Shown piece after piece: positions 34,216 to 43,303 of a DNA stretch of 64,000 nucleotides. Positions within the stretch are counted from its first letter, which is position 1, and each line of letters starts with the position of its first letter. The position numbers were made by a program, and so were the translations under genes. A model generated the notes under the pieces. It was not told the origin of the DNA, did no database searches, and worked only from the letters and a program-made list of their open reading frames with translations. This DNA comes from Lysinibacillus pinottii (GTDB lineage: Bacteria > Bacillota > Bacilli > Bacillales_A > Planococcaceae): assembly GCF_024753545.1 (NCBI RefSeq), contig NZ_JANTOO010000020.1, positions 1 to 64,000 on the forward strand, written 5' to 3'.

Positions 34216-35244
34216 TTATTTGCCAAGCATTTCTAAAACTTTTTGTCTCTCGGCCTCAAAATCTATCGCGCTGTTATTAGATTCAGTAGATGGTATTGGG
34301 TGCTCTACTTTATCATTACGCTTATCAAACCATTCTGGCACTATTTCTCTTCGGCCAAGAGACTTTTGATAAGAATAAGGGAAGGATTGCTGTCTCTTGT
34401 TTATCTCCCTTTGTTCCTTAGCCTTTAGTTGCCCATCATTCGTTATTAAATCTGTTCGCCAGTTTACTAAAATACGCTCTATATACTGAATTGGTTTGTT
34501 TGGTTGCTGTAGCACCGCAATTTTCATAGCCTCATAAACAAGGACTGGATTATTTTCACATGCCATATGTTCTATACATTCGCAAATATAACTAGAAGCT
34601 TTTTGGATGTTTTCATCATAGAATTTAGTTAAAAAAATTAATTGTTCGTTAGTGACTGTCGACTGACTATCTTCACACTCTGTTGTTTCTTTTTCTTTTT
34701 CTTTTTCTTTTATTTTTTCTTGTTGTTTTTCTTCTTCCCTACAGTCTTTAGAAGGTCTATCGATAGGGTATGGATAGGGTATCGAATCTTTATTATTACT
34801 ATCATTAGACTCTTTTTGCTCATTCAGCTTATTTAACCATATACATACGGTATCGATACTGTATCCTAACTGTTCTAATGAAGTAACATAGCTCCTAACA
34901 AAAGGGATATGTTTAACGGCAAGAAGCTCTTTTTCGATACATTTTTTGACTTTAGGAGAATTGATAAAGTTGTATTTCGCCCAGTTAATCAACATGATTT
35001 CCTTTGTTAATTCGTTGTAAGAGATTTTCCCGTATTCAAAGAATCTTTGTAATAATTTTTGTACAGTTTCACGGTTATAGCCGGTATGCATTTCTATGAC
35101 TCTATATGGTAATTCGTAAATGCCACATTGAGTTGTGTTACCGTTTGTCATCAAATATAGATAGAAGTATTTCTCCTCTGGTGTAAGATCTAATACAAAG
35201 CCATCATCCCAAAATGTTGTGTGTACATGCCTAAATTTAGCCAT
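34216..35244 (-). CDS. DnaD-like phage replication protein
   Basis: 342 residues. The N-terminal winged-helix part is typical: MAKFRHVHTTFWDDGFVLDLTPEEKYFYLYLMTN, then GIYELPYRVIEMHTGYNRETVQKLLQRF. A charged low-complexity linker with repeated KEKE follows (residues 165-195), then a DnaD-like helical domain (FYDENIQKASSYICECIEHM...IQYIERILVNWR). Such proteins load the helicase at a phage origin. Since no packaging genes exist, it may be a relic or serve element amplification. Confidence 0.82.
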   Translation of the reverse strand: MAKFRHVHTTFWDDGFVLDLTPEEKYFYLYLMTNGNTTQCGIYELPYRVIEMHTGYNRETVQKLLQRFFEYGKISYNELTKEIMLINWAKYNFINSPKVKKCIEKELLAVKHIPFVRSYVTSLEQLGYSIDTVCIWLNKLNEQKESNDSNNKDSIPYPYPIDRPSKDCREEEKQQEKIKEKEKEKETTECEDSQSTVTNEQLIFLTKFYDENIQKASSYICECIEHMACENNPVLVYEAMKIAVLQQPNKPIQYIERILVNWRTDLITNDGQLKAKEQREINKRQQSFPYSYQKSLGRREIVPEWFDKRNDKVEHPIPSTESNNSAIDFEAERQKVLEMLGK

Positions 35245-35570
35245 TTGCGTTCGCCCCTCATTCGTATAAGTAATTCATTGATGTCTAGTTCGTATAAAAT
35301 GCTTTTTTTAGTTTTTGTATTACTCAAATGATCCACCTTGTCCAAAAGCTTATTAGAAAAGTAAGACTGCCCCGTTTGAAGGGATACCGAGTATATTTCT
35401 CATAAAATCCATATTCATTGACAATATTTATTCTAACGACCTACATTGAATTGAGACTGGTCCTTATTCTAAAGAATAATTATTTCAGTCATATTAGTTA
35501 GCGCTAACTCCGTACAAGTCCGGGGCTTGTTATTACTCATTCAACAATTGGAACGTTTAAATTATGATGG
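35245..35570. other. Gap between DnaD-like and Cro-like genes
   Basis: 326 bases without a clear gene. It contains a perfect 12-base palindrome, GTTAGCGCTAAC (35497-35508), and a 23-codon minus-strand frame around it without a ribosome site. One or more small early genes may have been lost here. Confidence 0.5.
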
Positions 35571-35864
35571 TTAAAAGCTTGGAATGGATTGATATATAAA
35601 TTTTCTTTTGGTCTCCTTACAAACACAACATTTAGTTGTCTTGTTACGTAAAAAAATTTGGGATGGTTCCATTTCAAATAGTTCAGAAATTGCTAATGCT
35701 ACTTCTAAAGAAGGTGTGCGTACTCCTTGCTCAATCATTCCATAATAGCTTTCACTAATAGTAATACCTATTGATTTATCAAGTTTTTCCACAACATTTT
35801 TCTGTGACCAATTATTTTGTTTTCTAGCCTTGATAAGTATTAACCGACGATTTGTTGTTTTCAA
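35571..35864 (-). CDS. Cro-like XRE family repressor
   Basis: 97 residues. The helix-turn-helix is RKQNNWSQKNVVEKLDKSIGITISESYYGMIEQGVRTPSLEVALAISELF (residues 14-65). The tail KTTKCCVCKETKRK contains two Cys-x-x-Cys-like Cys groups and may bind a metal. It is transcribed away from the ImmR-like gene, the order of a lysogeny switch, from a strong promoter that contains an operator. Confidence 0.82.
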   Translation of the reverse strand: MKTTNRRLILIKARKQNNWSQKNVVEKLDKSIGITISESYYGMIEQGVRTPSLEVALAISELFEMEPSQIFLRNKTTKCCVCKETKRKFIYQSIPSF

Positions 35865-35875
35865 AATCGCACCCC

Positions 35876-35990
35876 CAACTTTTTGTTGTCTTAATAATAC
35901 CCAACAAAAAGTTGTCAGTCAAACAAAAACTAGATTTTTTGTTGTTTTTTATTTTTAATTGGCTATAAACCCAACAAATTGTTGTATAAT
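35876..35990. promoter_or_regulatory. Divergent switch region with three operators
   Basis: Three copies of the palindrome CAAC-N5-GTTG lie at 35876-35888, 35902-35914 and 35972-35984. For the Cro-like gene, TTGACT (35922-35917), 17 bases and TATTAT (35899-35894) form a minus-strand promoter whose spacer is the middle operator. For the ImmR-like gene, TATAAT (35985-35990) follows the third operator directly. This is the layout of a phage genetic switch. Confidence 0.8.
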
Positions 35991-36024
35991 TAAACTATAT
36001 ATTTAAGTGAGGTGTAATCATGTC

Positions 36025-36381
36025 ATGTCTAATGTATCGCAAAGGCTTAAAGAGTTAAGGAAAGAAGCTAAATTAACGCAAGCAGATGTTGCCAAATTCT
36101 TAAGTATTTCGGAAAGTGCGTACGGTTATTATGAACAAGGCCGCAACGAAATTTCCATAGGAAGTGTTCAAAAGTTAGCAGAAAAATACGATGTAAGTGT
36201 AGCGTATATATTATGTGAAACAGATGAAAAACAACCTTTTGATAAAGACGAGGCAGCTTTTCATGCATTTGCGAACGATCCAGAGTTGCAGGTTTTTTAT
36301 AAAGAGCTTCCTAAATCAGATGAAGAAACCGTTCGTCGTTTACGTGATATTTGGGAAATTATCAAACATGAAAAGAAATAA
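36025..36381 (+). CDS. XRE family element repressor (ImmR-like)
   Basis: 118 residues from the ATG at 36025, with GAGGTG 10 bases upstream; an in-frame GTG at 36007 overlaps that site and is less likely. The helix-turn-helix is LKELRKEAKLTQADVAKFLSISESAYGYYEQGRNEISIGSVQKLAEKYDVSVAYIL. The tail is helical and acidic. It is followed by a metalloprotease gene of the ImmA/IrrE family, as in ICEBs1, so the repressor is probably inactivated by proteolysis after DNA damage. Confidence 0.88.
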   Translation: MSNVSQRLKELRKEAKLTQADVAKFLSISESAYGYYEQGRNEISIGSVQKLAEKYDVSVAYILCETDEKQPFDKDEAAFHAFANDPELQVFYKELPKSDEETVRRLRDIWEIIKHEKK

Positions 36382-36476
36382 GATGTATGTTTTTAGCCCT
36401 TCTTCCTAGAAGTGGGGTTTTATTATAAAATAAATAAGAACATACGTTTCATTACATAGAGTTTGGGGATGATTTT

Positions 36477-36998
36477 ATGTCAAATACTACATACACTGAA
36501 GATTTTATTGAAAGCCTTTATACGAAAATAGGAATTTTATTACCACATCAGCTAGATGTTAATGAAATTGCATGCAGGCTAGGTATTTTACTATATTTCT
36601 GGGATAATCCTAGTCAAGTTTTGTTTTTGGGTGGAAGAGCTTATATTTTTTTAAATCAAGACCTATCACCTAAACAGATGTGGCAGGATTTTTGCCATGA
36701 GCTTTGTCATGTTTTATTACATTGTGGCAGCCAGGAGAAAATGCCCTATTCATGGATTGAGTATCAAGAGTGGAAGGCTAATAATTTTATGGTACAAGCA
36801 TGTGTACCAACATTTATGTTAAATAACATAACCTTACCAGGAAATGAGGATAAAGCCATTCAATTAATTCAAGATCTATTCAATGTTGAATGGGATCTCG
36901 CTTATAAAAGATTAGAACAATATAAAAACAATAAATTTATACATGAATTAAATGCTAACACTCTAAAAATGTATGGAAATAATAATCATACGATCTAG
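36477..36998 (+). CDS. ImmA/IrrE family metallo-endopeptidase
   Basis: 173 residues with the zinc-protease motif HELCH (His74-Glu75...His78) in WQDFCHELCHVLLHCG. The preceding beta-rich part is typical of the family (LGGRAYIFLNQDLSPKQ). In ICEBs1 and related phages ImmA cleaves ImmR and so induces the element; here it would switch on the tailocin. ATG start, with GGGGATG as a weak ribosome site. Confidence 0.9.
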   Translation: MSNTTYTEDFIESLYTKIGILLPHQLDVNEIACRLGILLYFWDNPSQVLFLGGRAYIFLNQDLSPKQMWQDFCHELCHVLLHCGSQEKMPYSWIEYQEWKANNFMVQACVPTFMLNNITLPGNEDKAIQLIQDLFNVEWDLAYKRLEQYKNNKFIHELNANTLKMYGNNNHTI

Positions 36999-37356
36999 GA
37001 TGATTATTTCGATAGACGGCTACTTTCCAATTAGGAAGGAAAATTTTTTGCATTAATGAAACCAGCCTAACTTTGCTTCATTGTGTATACCGAAGCATCG
37101 GAAACTTGACCAGTATTTTATGATTGGATATTAGTCTAAAAATGGAGGGGGCCCATTTAATAGTCCCCTCTCCTCTATCCCCCACACATCTCCACTTAGG
37201 ACGAATTTTTTTTTCAAAAGAGTCATAAAAGGTTAGAAGGTACATTGTTCTAATGATTATTTCCTACTTAAATTAGGCATACAATTGCTGCCAATCGAAT
37301 AGAAACCTATATAGAAAACATTTTGTTATGGGAAAAATAAAGTGGGGTGTGAAAGG
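36999..37356. other. Right flank of the tailocin region
   Basis: About 340 bases with no gene, no integrase and no tRNA. A GAGGGG / CCCCTC hairpin at about 37145-37171 has no strong T-tract. I see no attachment-site repeat that I can confirm. Confidence 0.4.
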
Positions 37357-38256
37357 ATGCTTAAAGTAAATGATGCAAAAGAAATGGTACTTGGAATTGT
37401 GCAAGATGACCCATTGTTTGTTGCGCTACAGCATACGCCTTTAGAGGAGAGCCTATACAATGATGAATATTTGGCAGACATCGATGAAACAAATCACTAT
37501 ACGATAGCAGAAATCGCTGGCTGGTTTGATATTACAGATGCCATGCTTCGCTACTATTTGAAACCGTTTGAACAGTACATTTTTGACAATGCTACACCGA
37601 ATGTAAATGGTAATATTCGCTTAGATTTGCCAGCTATATTAAGGCTAAGAATGATTTTATTATTAAAGGATGAATATCGTGTGAAGGGTATAAAATTATT
37701 GCTTGGTATTGATGATAATGGTCAACTGTTAAAGCATCAAATTACAGCTACGACCATGGATTCCGGAGATTTATCTCATAAAATTGATGTTCTTGGGAAT
37801 GTCCTACAGCAAATGATTCAAACAGGACTCTTTCAGATTTTGCCGAATGAGAAGCATGGGACGTTACAAGTTAACATTAATCAGGAATTTCTTGCAGAGA
37901 ATATTCAACGATTATCCTCCGATTCTACTCTTCAGTTTGAGGAAATTCAAAAAGAAACAGCAGAACTAAAAGAGGAGAATGAAAATCTCCAGCAACAGAT
38001 TACCGAGCTGCAAGAAAATAGTGTCAAGGACATTGTGCAAAAAATTAGAGAGCGTCATATCGAAAATGAAATCGTTTCTACTTTACGTACGGAAGCATTA
38101 CAGCAATTTTCAATGAACAACCAAGTTAGTTTTTTCAAAAGGATGTTCAGATCTTCTCAAATTGACATGGAAAAAGAACAATTTGTTTTAAATTATATTT
38201 CAACGCATTTAGAAGAACGCTTGGAAGTTGCGTTGAGCGAATATTATGAAAAATAA
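37357..38256 (+). CDS. MerR-like helix-turn-helix protein with coiled coil
   Basis: 299 residues from ATG 37357 (GGGGTG upstream; a GTG five codons earlier is also possible). Residues about 45-110 form a MerR-type winged helix, YTIAEIAGWFDITDAMLRYYLKPF. A long coiled coil follows (IQKETAELKEENENLQQQITELQE), then a C-terminal helical part, RSSQIDMEKEQFVLNYISTHL. The layout resembles RacA or plasmid-type MerR proteins that bind DNA at one end and a partner at the other. Function not known. Confidence 0.7.
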   Translation: MLKVNDAKEMVLGIVQDDPLFVALQHTPLEESLYNDEYLADIDETNHYTIAEIAGWFDITDAMLRYYLKPFEQYIFDNATPNVNGNIRLDLPAILRLRMILLLKDEYRVKGIKLLLGIDDNGQLLKHQITATTMDSGDLSHKIDVLGNVLQQMIQTGLFQILPNEKHGTLQVNINQEFLAENIQRLSSDSTLQFEEIQKETAELKEENENLQQQITELQENSVKDIVQKIRERHIENEIVSTLRTEALQQFSMNNQVSFFKRMFRSSQIDMEKEQFVLNYISTHLEERLEVALSEYYEK

Positions 38257-38268
38257 TCCAAATTTATT

Positions 38269-38315
38269 AGAACATGAATGAGACTAATTAAAAAGTCACA
38301 ATCATGTTCTTTTTC
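38269..38315 (+). terminator. Terminator of the MerR-like gene
   Basis: AGAACATGA and TCATGTTCT form a perfect 9-bp stem with a 24-base loop, followed by a T-tract. Confidence 0.75.
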
Positions 38316-38414
38316 ATTTTTCCCCTGTGGTCAAGTTCGCTACTTAGCGTTATTCGTTTTTTTATGAGGCGCAAGTCTACATAGTCCATACTATGTTATT
38401 TAGATTTTTTTCGT

Positions 38415-39011
38415 TTAACTGCCAGCTACTACATTGCCTAAAAATCGTAATAATCGGAAATGCAACGTGACCATTTCTTCTACCGTTAAATTCTCATTGC
38501 CCTTCTCTAACCATTCTTGAATGACTCCTAAAATTGCAGATGCTATAAAGGCTTGTAAATATTGCTGAAATTCGGGGTCCCTCACTTCCTCGCGAACCGC
38601 CGACAATCTGTCCAAAATATGATTGCCAAATATGGTTTTCATTTTTTGTGTAAAGCTAGGACTTCCCTGTTCACCTAATAACATACGAAAGGCAGGTGCA
38701 TGATCTTTGATGCAGGTAATGACCTTGATGAACGGTTGATAAAGTTGTCCCATTTTTAAAGTTTGAAAAGCATCCACTGGTTGTACATGCTTCACATAGC
38801 GTTCCAATTCCATCAAAAGTTCCTGCTGCAAATCCTCCATCACTTTATATTTATCAGAATAATGTAAGTAAAAGGTGCCTCGATTAATTTGAGCGGTTAG
38901 TGCTAAATTTTTTACTGTCACGCGTTCAAAGCCGACCTCCTCCACTTGCTGGGTCAATGCCGTTTTAATCGCTAGTTTTGTTTCAAAATTCATCTTATCA
39001 TGTACGGACAA
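38415..39011 (-). CDS. TetR family repressor
   Basis: 198 residues from TTG 39011, which has GGAGGG 8 bases upstream; the ATG at 39026 overlaps that site. The helix-turn-helix is VGFERVTVKNLALTAQINRGTFYLHYSDKYKVMEDL, and the C-terminal domain, TVEEMVTLHFRLLRFLG, ends as in the TetR_C group near ABC exporters. It is divergent from an ABC ATPase-permease pair that it probably represses. Confidence 0.87.
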   Translation of the reverse strand: MSVHDKMNFETKLAIKTALTQQVEEVGFERVTVKNLALTAQINRGTFYLHYSDKYKVMEDLQQELLMELERYVKHVQPVDAFQTLKMGQLYQPFIKVITCIKDHAPAFRMLLGEQGSPSFTQKMKTIFGNHILDRLSAVREEVRDPEFQQYLQAFIASAILGVIQEWLEKGNENLTVEEMVTLHFRLLRFLGNVVAGS

Positions 39012-39128
39012 TGCGCTTCCCTCCATTTACTTAACACATACTGGCAAACTGTTTATTGTATTTGCTCACATGCTACCTTAAAATTTTTATCAAATCAACA
39101 TTGTGTTCAGTGAAGGAGTGAATTTTAT

Positions 39129-39857
39129 ATGGTAAACCATGCCATCTCCATCAATGCCCTTGAAAAAAGTTTTCAATATAAGCAGGTCATTGCCCCCCTT
39201 TCTTTAAATATCCCTAAGGGGCAATTAATGGGATTGCTTGGTCCATCAGGCTGTGGAAAAACAACGTTAATTAAAATGATAATGGGTATGCTAAAACCTG
39301 ATAACGGCGCTATTGAAGTATTAGATTTGGTTGTACCTCATCAACAATTATTGAAAGATATCGGCTATATGGCACAATCAGATGCTCTTTATACAGATTT
39401 AACGGGGGAGGAAAATTTACATTTCTTCGCTAAGCTCTATCCCTTATCCAAAGCAGAACGAATGGAGCGTGTAGCCTATGCTGCCAATCTTGTCCGTCTA
39501 ACCGATGATTTACAGCTTAAGGTGGAGAATTATTCTGGCGGAATGAAACGAAGATTATCCTTAGCAATTGCCCTTATTCAAGATCCTAAGCTATTGATTT
39601 TAGATGAACCAACAGTAGGTATTGATCCTGTCCTCAAAAAAGAAATTTGGCAAGAGCTCATTCGTTTAAAAGAACAAAAACATAAAACCATTTTAGTAAC
39701 GACCCATGCAATGGATGAGGCAGAAAGATGTGATCAATTAGCTATGCTGAGAAATGGTCGGATTATTGCCCAGGGTACACCTCAGGCATTAAAGGAACAT
39801 TACCAAGCAAAAGATTTTGACGAAGTATTTTTATTGGCTGGAGGGGACGGACTATGA
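39129..39857 (+). CDS. ABC exporter ATP-binding protein
   Basis: 242 residues. Walker A GPSGCGKTT, Q-loop GYMAQS, signature YSGGMKRRLS, Walker B LLILDEPTVGIDP and switch His in VTTHAMDEAE are present. It belongs to the group of multidrug or antibiotic exporter ATPases with a separate permease. ATG with GAAGGAGTG upstream. Overlaps the permease gene by 4 bases. Confidence 0.93.
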   Translation: MVNHAISINALEKSFQYKQVIAPLSLNIPKGQLMGLLGPSGCGKTTLIKMIMGMLKPDNGAIEVLDLVVPHQQLLKDIGYMAQSDALYTDLTGEENLHFFAKLYPLSKAERMERVAYAANLVRLTDDLQLKVENYSGGMKRRLSLAIALIQDPKLLILDEPTVGIDPVLKKEIWQELIRLKEQKHKTILVTTHAMDEAERCDQLAMLRNGRIIAQGTPQALKEHYQAKDFDEVFLLAGGDGL

Positions 39858-40873
39858 GAATTGCTGCAATGGTAACAAGAATCATCCAACAAATGAAACG
39901 AGATAAACGGACACTTGCATTATTGTTCTTAGCTCCACTGCTTGTACTGTCATTAATGTACTTTATTTTTAATAGTAACGAAGCTACGATCACATTAGTT
40001 GTCTCCGATGCCCCCACGCCAATCATAGAGAAACTAAAAAATGCGGATTTTTTTATTATTGAAGATAATAATTTTACAAAAAAACAACTTCAGGATAATG
40101 AGTATGATGGATGGCTAGCAATAGAGCCAAATAGTAGTAAATTAACTTTATTAAATGCTGATCCTTCCCAGTCAAAGGCTTTAACCATGCAGCTTGCACA
40201 AATTTTACAGCCATCTCAAGCCTCAACAATGGGAAGCTTGAAAACAGACTATGTGTATGGTGATGAGGATACTGCCATTTTTGATATTTTTAGTCCCATG
40301 CTCATTGGTTTCTTTATCTTTTTCTTTGTTTTTTTAATTACTGGCATTGCCCTGTTAAAGGAGCGCACCTCTGGAACTTTGGAACGTTTACTCGCAACAC
40401 CCATTAAGCGTTCCGAAATTGTAGCAGGTTATATGATTGGCTATGGTCTATTTGCCTTTCTACAAACGATTATTATCGTGTTGTTTGGCATATATGTACT
40501 TGATATTGTCCATGTAGGCTCAAGCTGGCTTGTTTTACTTATTAATATGGTAGTCGCTCTTGTATCCTTATCATTAGGTGCGCTATTATCGAGCTTTGCC
40601 GCTTCTGAATTTCAAATGATGCAATTTATACCATTAATTATTGTTCCACAAGTATTCTTTTCGGGCATTTTCCCACTTGAGAGTATGGCTGAATGGCTTC
40701 AAAACATCGGCCGAATCATGCCACTTTACTATGCAGCAGACGCATTGAATGGCGTTATGTATAAAGGTTATACTTTCCCTGATATTATCCTGAATCTCAG
40801 CATACTTGCTTGTTTCGCTATTGTTTTTATTACGTTAAATATTATCAGTTTAAAAAAATATCGTTCGTTATAA
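39854..40873 (+). CDS. ABC-2 exporter permease
   Basis: 339 residues. One membrane helix near the N-terminus (LALLFLAPLLVLSLMYFIF) is followed by an external domain of about 130 residues and five helices, with RTSGTLERLLATPIKRSEIVAGYMIGY, the conserved ABC-2 coupling helix. The architecture is that of YhfI/YhgE-like drug and lipid exporters. Followed by a clear terminator. Confidence 0.9.
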   Translation: MRIAAMVTRIIQQMKRDKRTLALLFLAPLLVLSLMYFIFNSNEATITLVVSDAPTPIIEKLKNADFFIIEDNNFTKKQLQDNEYDGWLAIEPNSSKLTLLNADPSQSKALTMQLAQILQPSQASTMGSLKTDYVYGDEDTAIFDIFSPMLIGFFIFFFVFLITGIALLKERTSGTLERLLATPIKRSEIVAGYMIGYGLFAFLQTIIIVLFGIYVLDIVHVGSSWLVLLINMVVALVSLSLGALLSSFAASEFQMMQFIPLIIVPQVFFSGIFPLESMAEWLQNIGRIMPLYYAADALNGVMYKGYTFPDIILNLSILACFAIVFITLNIISLKKYRSL

Positions 40874-40882
40874 TGAAATATT

Positions 40883-40915
40883 AAAGTTCTGCTTTATTAG
40901 TAGAACTTTTTTATT
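40883..40915 (+). terminator. Intrinsic terminator of the TetR-linked exporter operon
   Basis: AAAGTTCT and AGAACTTT form an 8-bp stem followed by six T. Confidence 0.85.
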
Positions 40916-41032
40916 GCGAGTAAATTAATAGCTAAATACAGGAAAATTATCCAATTTTATTGGAGTGAAAGACCAAATTTCTTTATAATAATTTTATAAT
41001 CATAATTATCCAAAGAATAAAGGTGAGTGAAG

Positions 41033-41905
41033 ATGGCTACTATTTTGGAAATACAAAACGTTTGTAAACAATACAATGGGAAAACAATTTTAGATCATGC
41101 ATCGTTTTCGATTGCGGCCAATGAAATTATTGCGCTTGTCGGAAAAAACGGTTCTGGAAAAAGCACTTTACTCAAAATTATTGCGGCGTTTATTAAACCA
41201 GACAGCGGTAAAATTGTGGCGCATAAAACCTCTCTAAAAGTCGGTTATGTCCCAGAAGTCACCCCTTCAAATATTTTATTTACACCACAAGAATATCTTT
41301 ATCATATGGGCCGGATTCGAGGTATGCCAAAAAGGCATCTTTTGCAAAAGATAGAAGAATTGCTTGATATGTTTCAATTAAAAGAGTCGCAAAATACAAG
41401 GATCGTCCACTTCTCTAAAGGAATGAGGCAAAAGGTAATGATCATGCAAGCCATGCTAGAAGAAACAGATTTATTAATAATGGATGAGCCATTGTCAGGG
41501 CTAGACGCCAAAGCACAAAATGATTTCGAACAAATATTGGCTACAGTAAGAGATAAAGGACTAAGCATCATCCTAACTTGCCATGAAACAAAATTACTCG
41601 AAAACCTTGTCGATTCAGTTTTGCTTATTCAAAAAAATCAAATTATTCATGCAAAGGAATTGACTAGCTATCCTGTGAATCGACTACTATTTGACATTGC
41701 AAGTTTAGCATTACTAGATGAAATTTTACCTTTGATGGATATCCAACAAAAACGACCTTTAGCGAATGGGCATTTCGAAATAGTAGCAATTGTACAGACA
41801 AAGGATTCAGATCAAATATTGCTAAAGCTACTACAAAAAAATGCCTCTATTAAATATTTAACTAATGTACATCACAAAAAAGAACAATTTTCTTCTCATT
41901 TTTAA
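41033..41905 (+). CDS. ABC transporter ATP-binding protein (BcrA-like group)
   Basis: 290 residues from ATG 41033 (AAGGTGAG upstream; a GTG two codons earlier is less likely). Walker A GKNGSGKST, signature FSKGMRQKVM, Walker B LLIMDEPLSGLD and the switch His in LTCHETK are present. The signature has Lys in place of the usual second Gly (FSKGM), as seen in BcrA-type ATPases. It pairs with the next gene, a six-helix permease. The remnants of a two-component system that follow suggest a former antibiotic-peptide resistance role. Confidence 0.88.
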   Translation: MATILEIQNVCKQYNGKTILDHASFSIAANEIIALVGKNGSGKSTLLKIIAAFIKPDSGKIVAHKTSLKVGYVPEVTPSNILFTPQEYLYHMGRIRGMPKRHLLQKIEELLDMFQLKESQNTRIVHFSKGMRQKVMIMQAMLEETDLLIMDEPLSGLDAKAQNDFEQILATVRDKGLSIILTCHETKLLENLVDSVLLIQKNQIIHAKELTSYPVNRLLFDIASLALLDEILPLMDIQQKRPLANGHFEIVAIVQTKDSDQILLKLLQKNASIKYLTNVHHKKEQFSSHF

Positions 41906-41923
41906 TAGGAGGTATTGAAAAGG

Positions 41924-42625
41924 ATGAGCAGTTTATTGCGCTATCAATTGATCAATTATTTAAGAACCTATCAATACGTACCACCTTTTACTATTTTTAT
42001 CCTATGTCTTGTCGTTAACTATACCTTTGTTCCTAATCCTATATTAGATAGCTATTCATTTACATCACTTATTCTATTCTTTTTAATGGGCTGGTTTACT
42101 GTTACGTTATTTCATGCAGAGGATGAGGGACAAAAGATGATTACTACTCTTCATGCCAAAAGTCCAACACATTACAATATGGGAGTTTTCATTATTTGTG
42201 GTTTAATTGCTTTTAGCTTAAGCTGCGTTTCTGTCTTCTATCCGATTCTAATTGATGCGTTTTTCGAAACACCCAAACCATTACATATAGTATTAGGTTT
42301 CTTGTCACACTTTAGTTTATCGATTCTTGCTATTGCACTCACTGCCTTGTTCACAAGAGAACTTGTAAAAAATAAGCAAAATACTTGGTGGGGTGTCATA
42401 AGTATCCTAATTATTTCTGTCGTTATCGCTACTTTAAAAAATAATATACAAGCTAGTCTCCTGTGGCTACTACCACCTGTTCATTTTTCACTAGAAATAA
42501 TGAGTGTAGGTGATCAACTTGAAGTAGTCCCTAACGTATTTTACTGGCACTATGCTTGGATAATCATTTACGCGTCCCTTATCATTACTTTATTTTTCTT
42601 CCTCGTTAACCGAAGAAGAAAATGA
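41924..42625 (+). CDS. ABC permease, BcrB-like
   Basis: 233 residues from ATG 41924; AGGAGG lies 11 bases upstream, while an in-frame TTG three codons earlier is only 2 bases from it. Six hydrophobic helices with short loops (FTIFILCLVVNYTFVP, SLILFFLMGWFTVTLF, GVFIICGLIAFSLSCVSVFYPIL and three more). No catalytic motifs. It is the membrane partner of the ATPase 18 bases upstream. Confidence 0.82.
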   Translation: MSSLLRYQLINYLRTYQYVPPFTIFILCLVVNYTFVPNPILDSYSFTSLILFFLMGWFTVTLFHAEDEGQKMITTLHAKSPTHYNMGVFIICGLIAFSLSCVSVFYPILIDAFFETPKPLHIVLGFLSHFSLSILAIALTALFTRELVKNKQNTWWGVISILIISVVIATLKNNIQASLLWLLPPVHFSLEIMSVGDQLEVVPNVFYWHYAWIIIYASLIITLFFFLVNRRRK

Positions 42626-42656
42626 TTCTCACTTTTTATGAAGGAGAGATAGTTTC

Positions 42657-43274
42657 ATAAAGAACATCAATATGCTAATTGTGGAGGACGAAAATGATAT
42701 TGCCAATATTATAAAGGATTACTTAAGCGTTCATCAGTTCCATTCACATATTGTAAGAGCTGCCCATGAAGCTATCCTTTATTTGCAAGAGTCCGCTCCA
42801 GATTTCGTAATCCTTGATCTTTCTCTACCCGATTGTGATGGGATCGACATATGCCGTAAAATCCGTGAACATAGTAATGTGGCGATACTCAGTTTGAGTG
42901 CTAGAAGGAGTGTTACCGATAAAGTATTGGGGCTAGGATTCAGTGCGGATGATTATATGACTAAACCATTTTCACTAAGTGAGCTAGTGGCAATTACCAA
43001 TGCCCTAAAGCATACCTCCACTGGAGATACTATAACTATTACTACTTATATCGAGTATCAAACACTCTATATTCAGGGGTGTTTCCGGAAGAAATGCCCT
43101 TTATTTTCGAACGTTATTTTAGAGGTCGCCAGCCCGAAAGAGAGCCCGCTATTAAAAACGAAGGAGCGGGGCTAGGGGCTATCTATTTGTCTATTATGAA
43201 GGAACACCATGGTTCCATTTCATAGCAAGCACAGGGAAGGTACTACCTTTATTCTCACACTCCCTATCTCGTAA
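42657..43274 (+). pseudogene. Fused remnants of a response regulator and a histidine kinase
   Basis: The first part is a receiver domain: MLIVEDENDIANII, DFVILDLSLPDCDG with the phosphorylated Asp, and YMTKPF with the conserved Lys. It ends at ALKHTSTGD, and the DNA-binding domain is missing. Soon after, in another frame, the end of a kinase ATPase domain reads FPEEMPFIFERYFRG, GAGLG and IMKEHHGSIS, then a TAG, then EGTTFILTLPIS with its natural stop at 43272. Sensor, His box and half of the ATPase domain are lost. Upstream, AAGGAGAG is followed at the right distance by ATA instead of ATG (42657), so the original start codon seems mutated too. Confidence 0.8.
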
Positions 43275-43303
43275 AAGACTCCCATTTTAGGTAGTCTTTT
43301 TAT
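43273..43303 (+). terminator. Terminator of the lost two-component operon
   Basis: AAAAGACT and AGTCTTTT form an 8-bp stem ending in a T-run. It overlaps the 3' end of the converging DUF4184 gene. Confidence 0.7.

Noticed and set aside
35437..35541. 23-codon minus-strand frame MSNNKPRTC... around the 12-base palindrome
   Set aside because: No ribosome site and no similarity; too short to support as a gene.
36999..37356. Attachment site or tRNA/tmRNA end at the right border of the tailocin
   Set aside because: A short pyrimidine-rich stretch recalled an RNA gene end, but no foldable tRNA/tmRNA part and no matching repeat at the other border could be shown.
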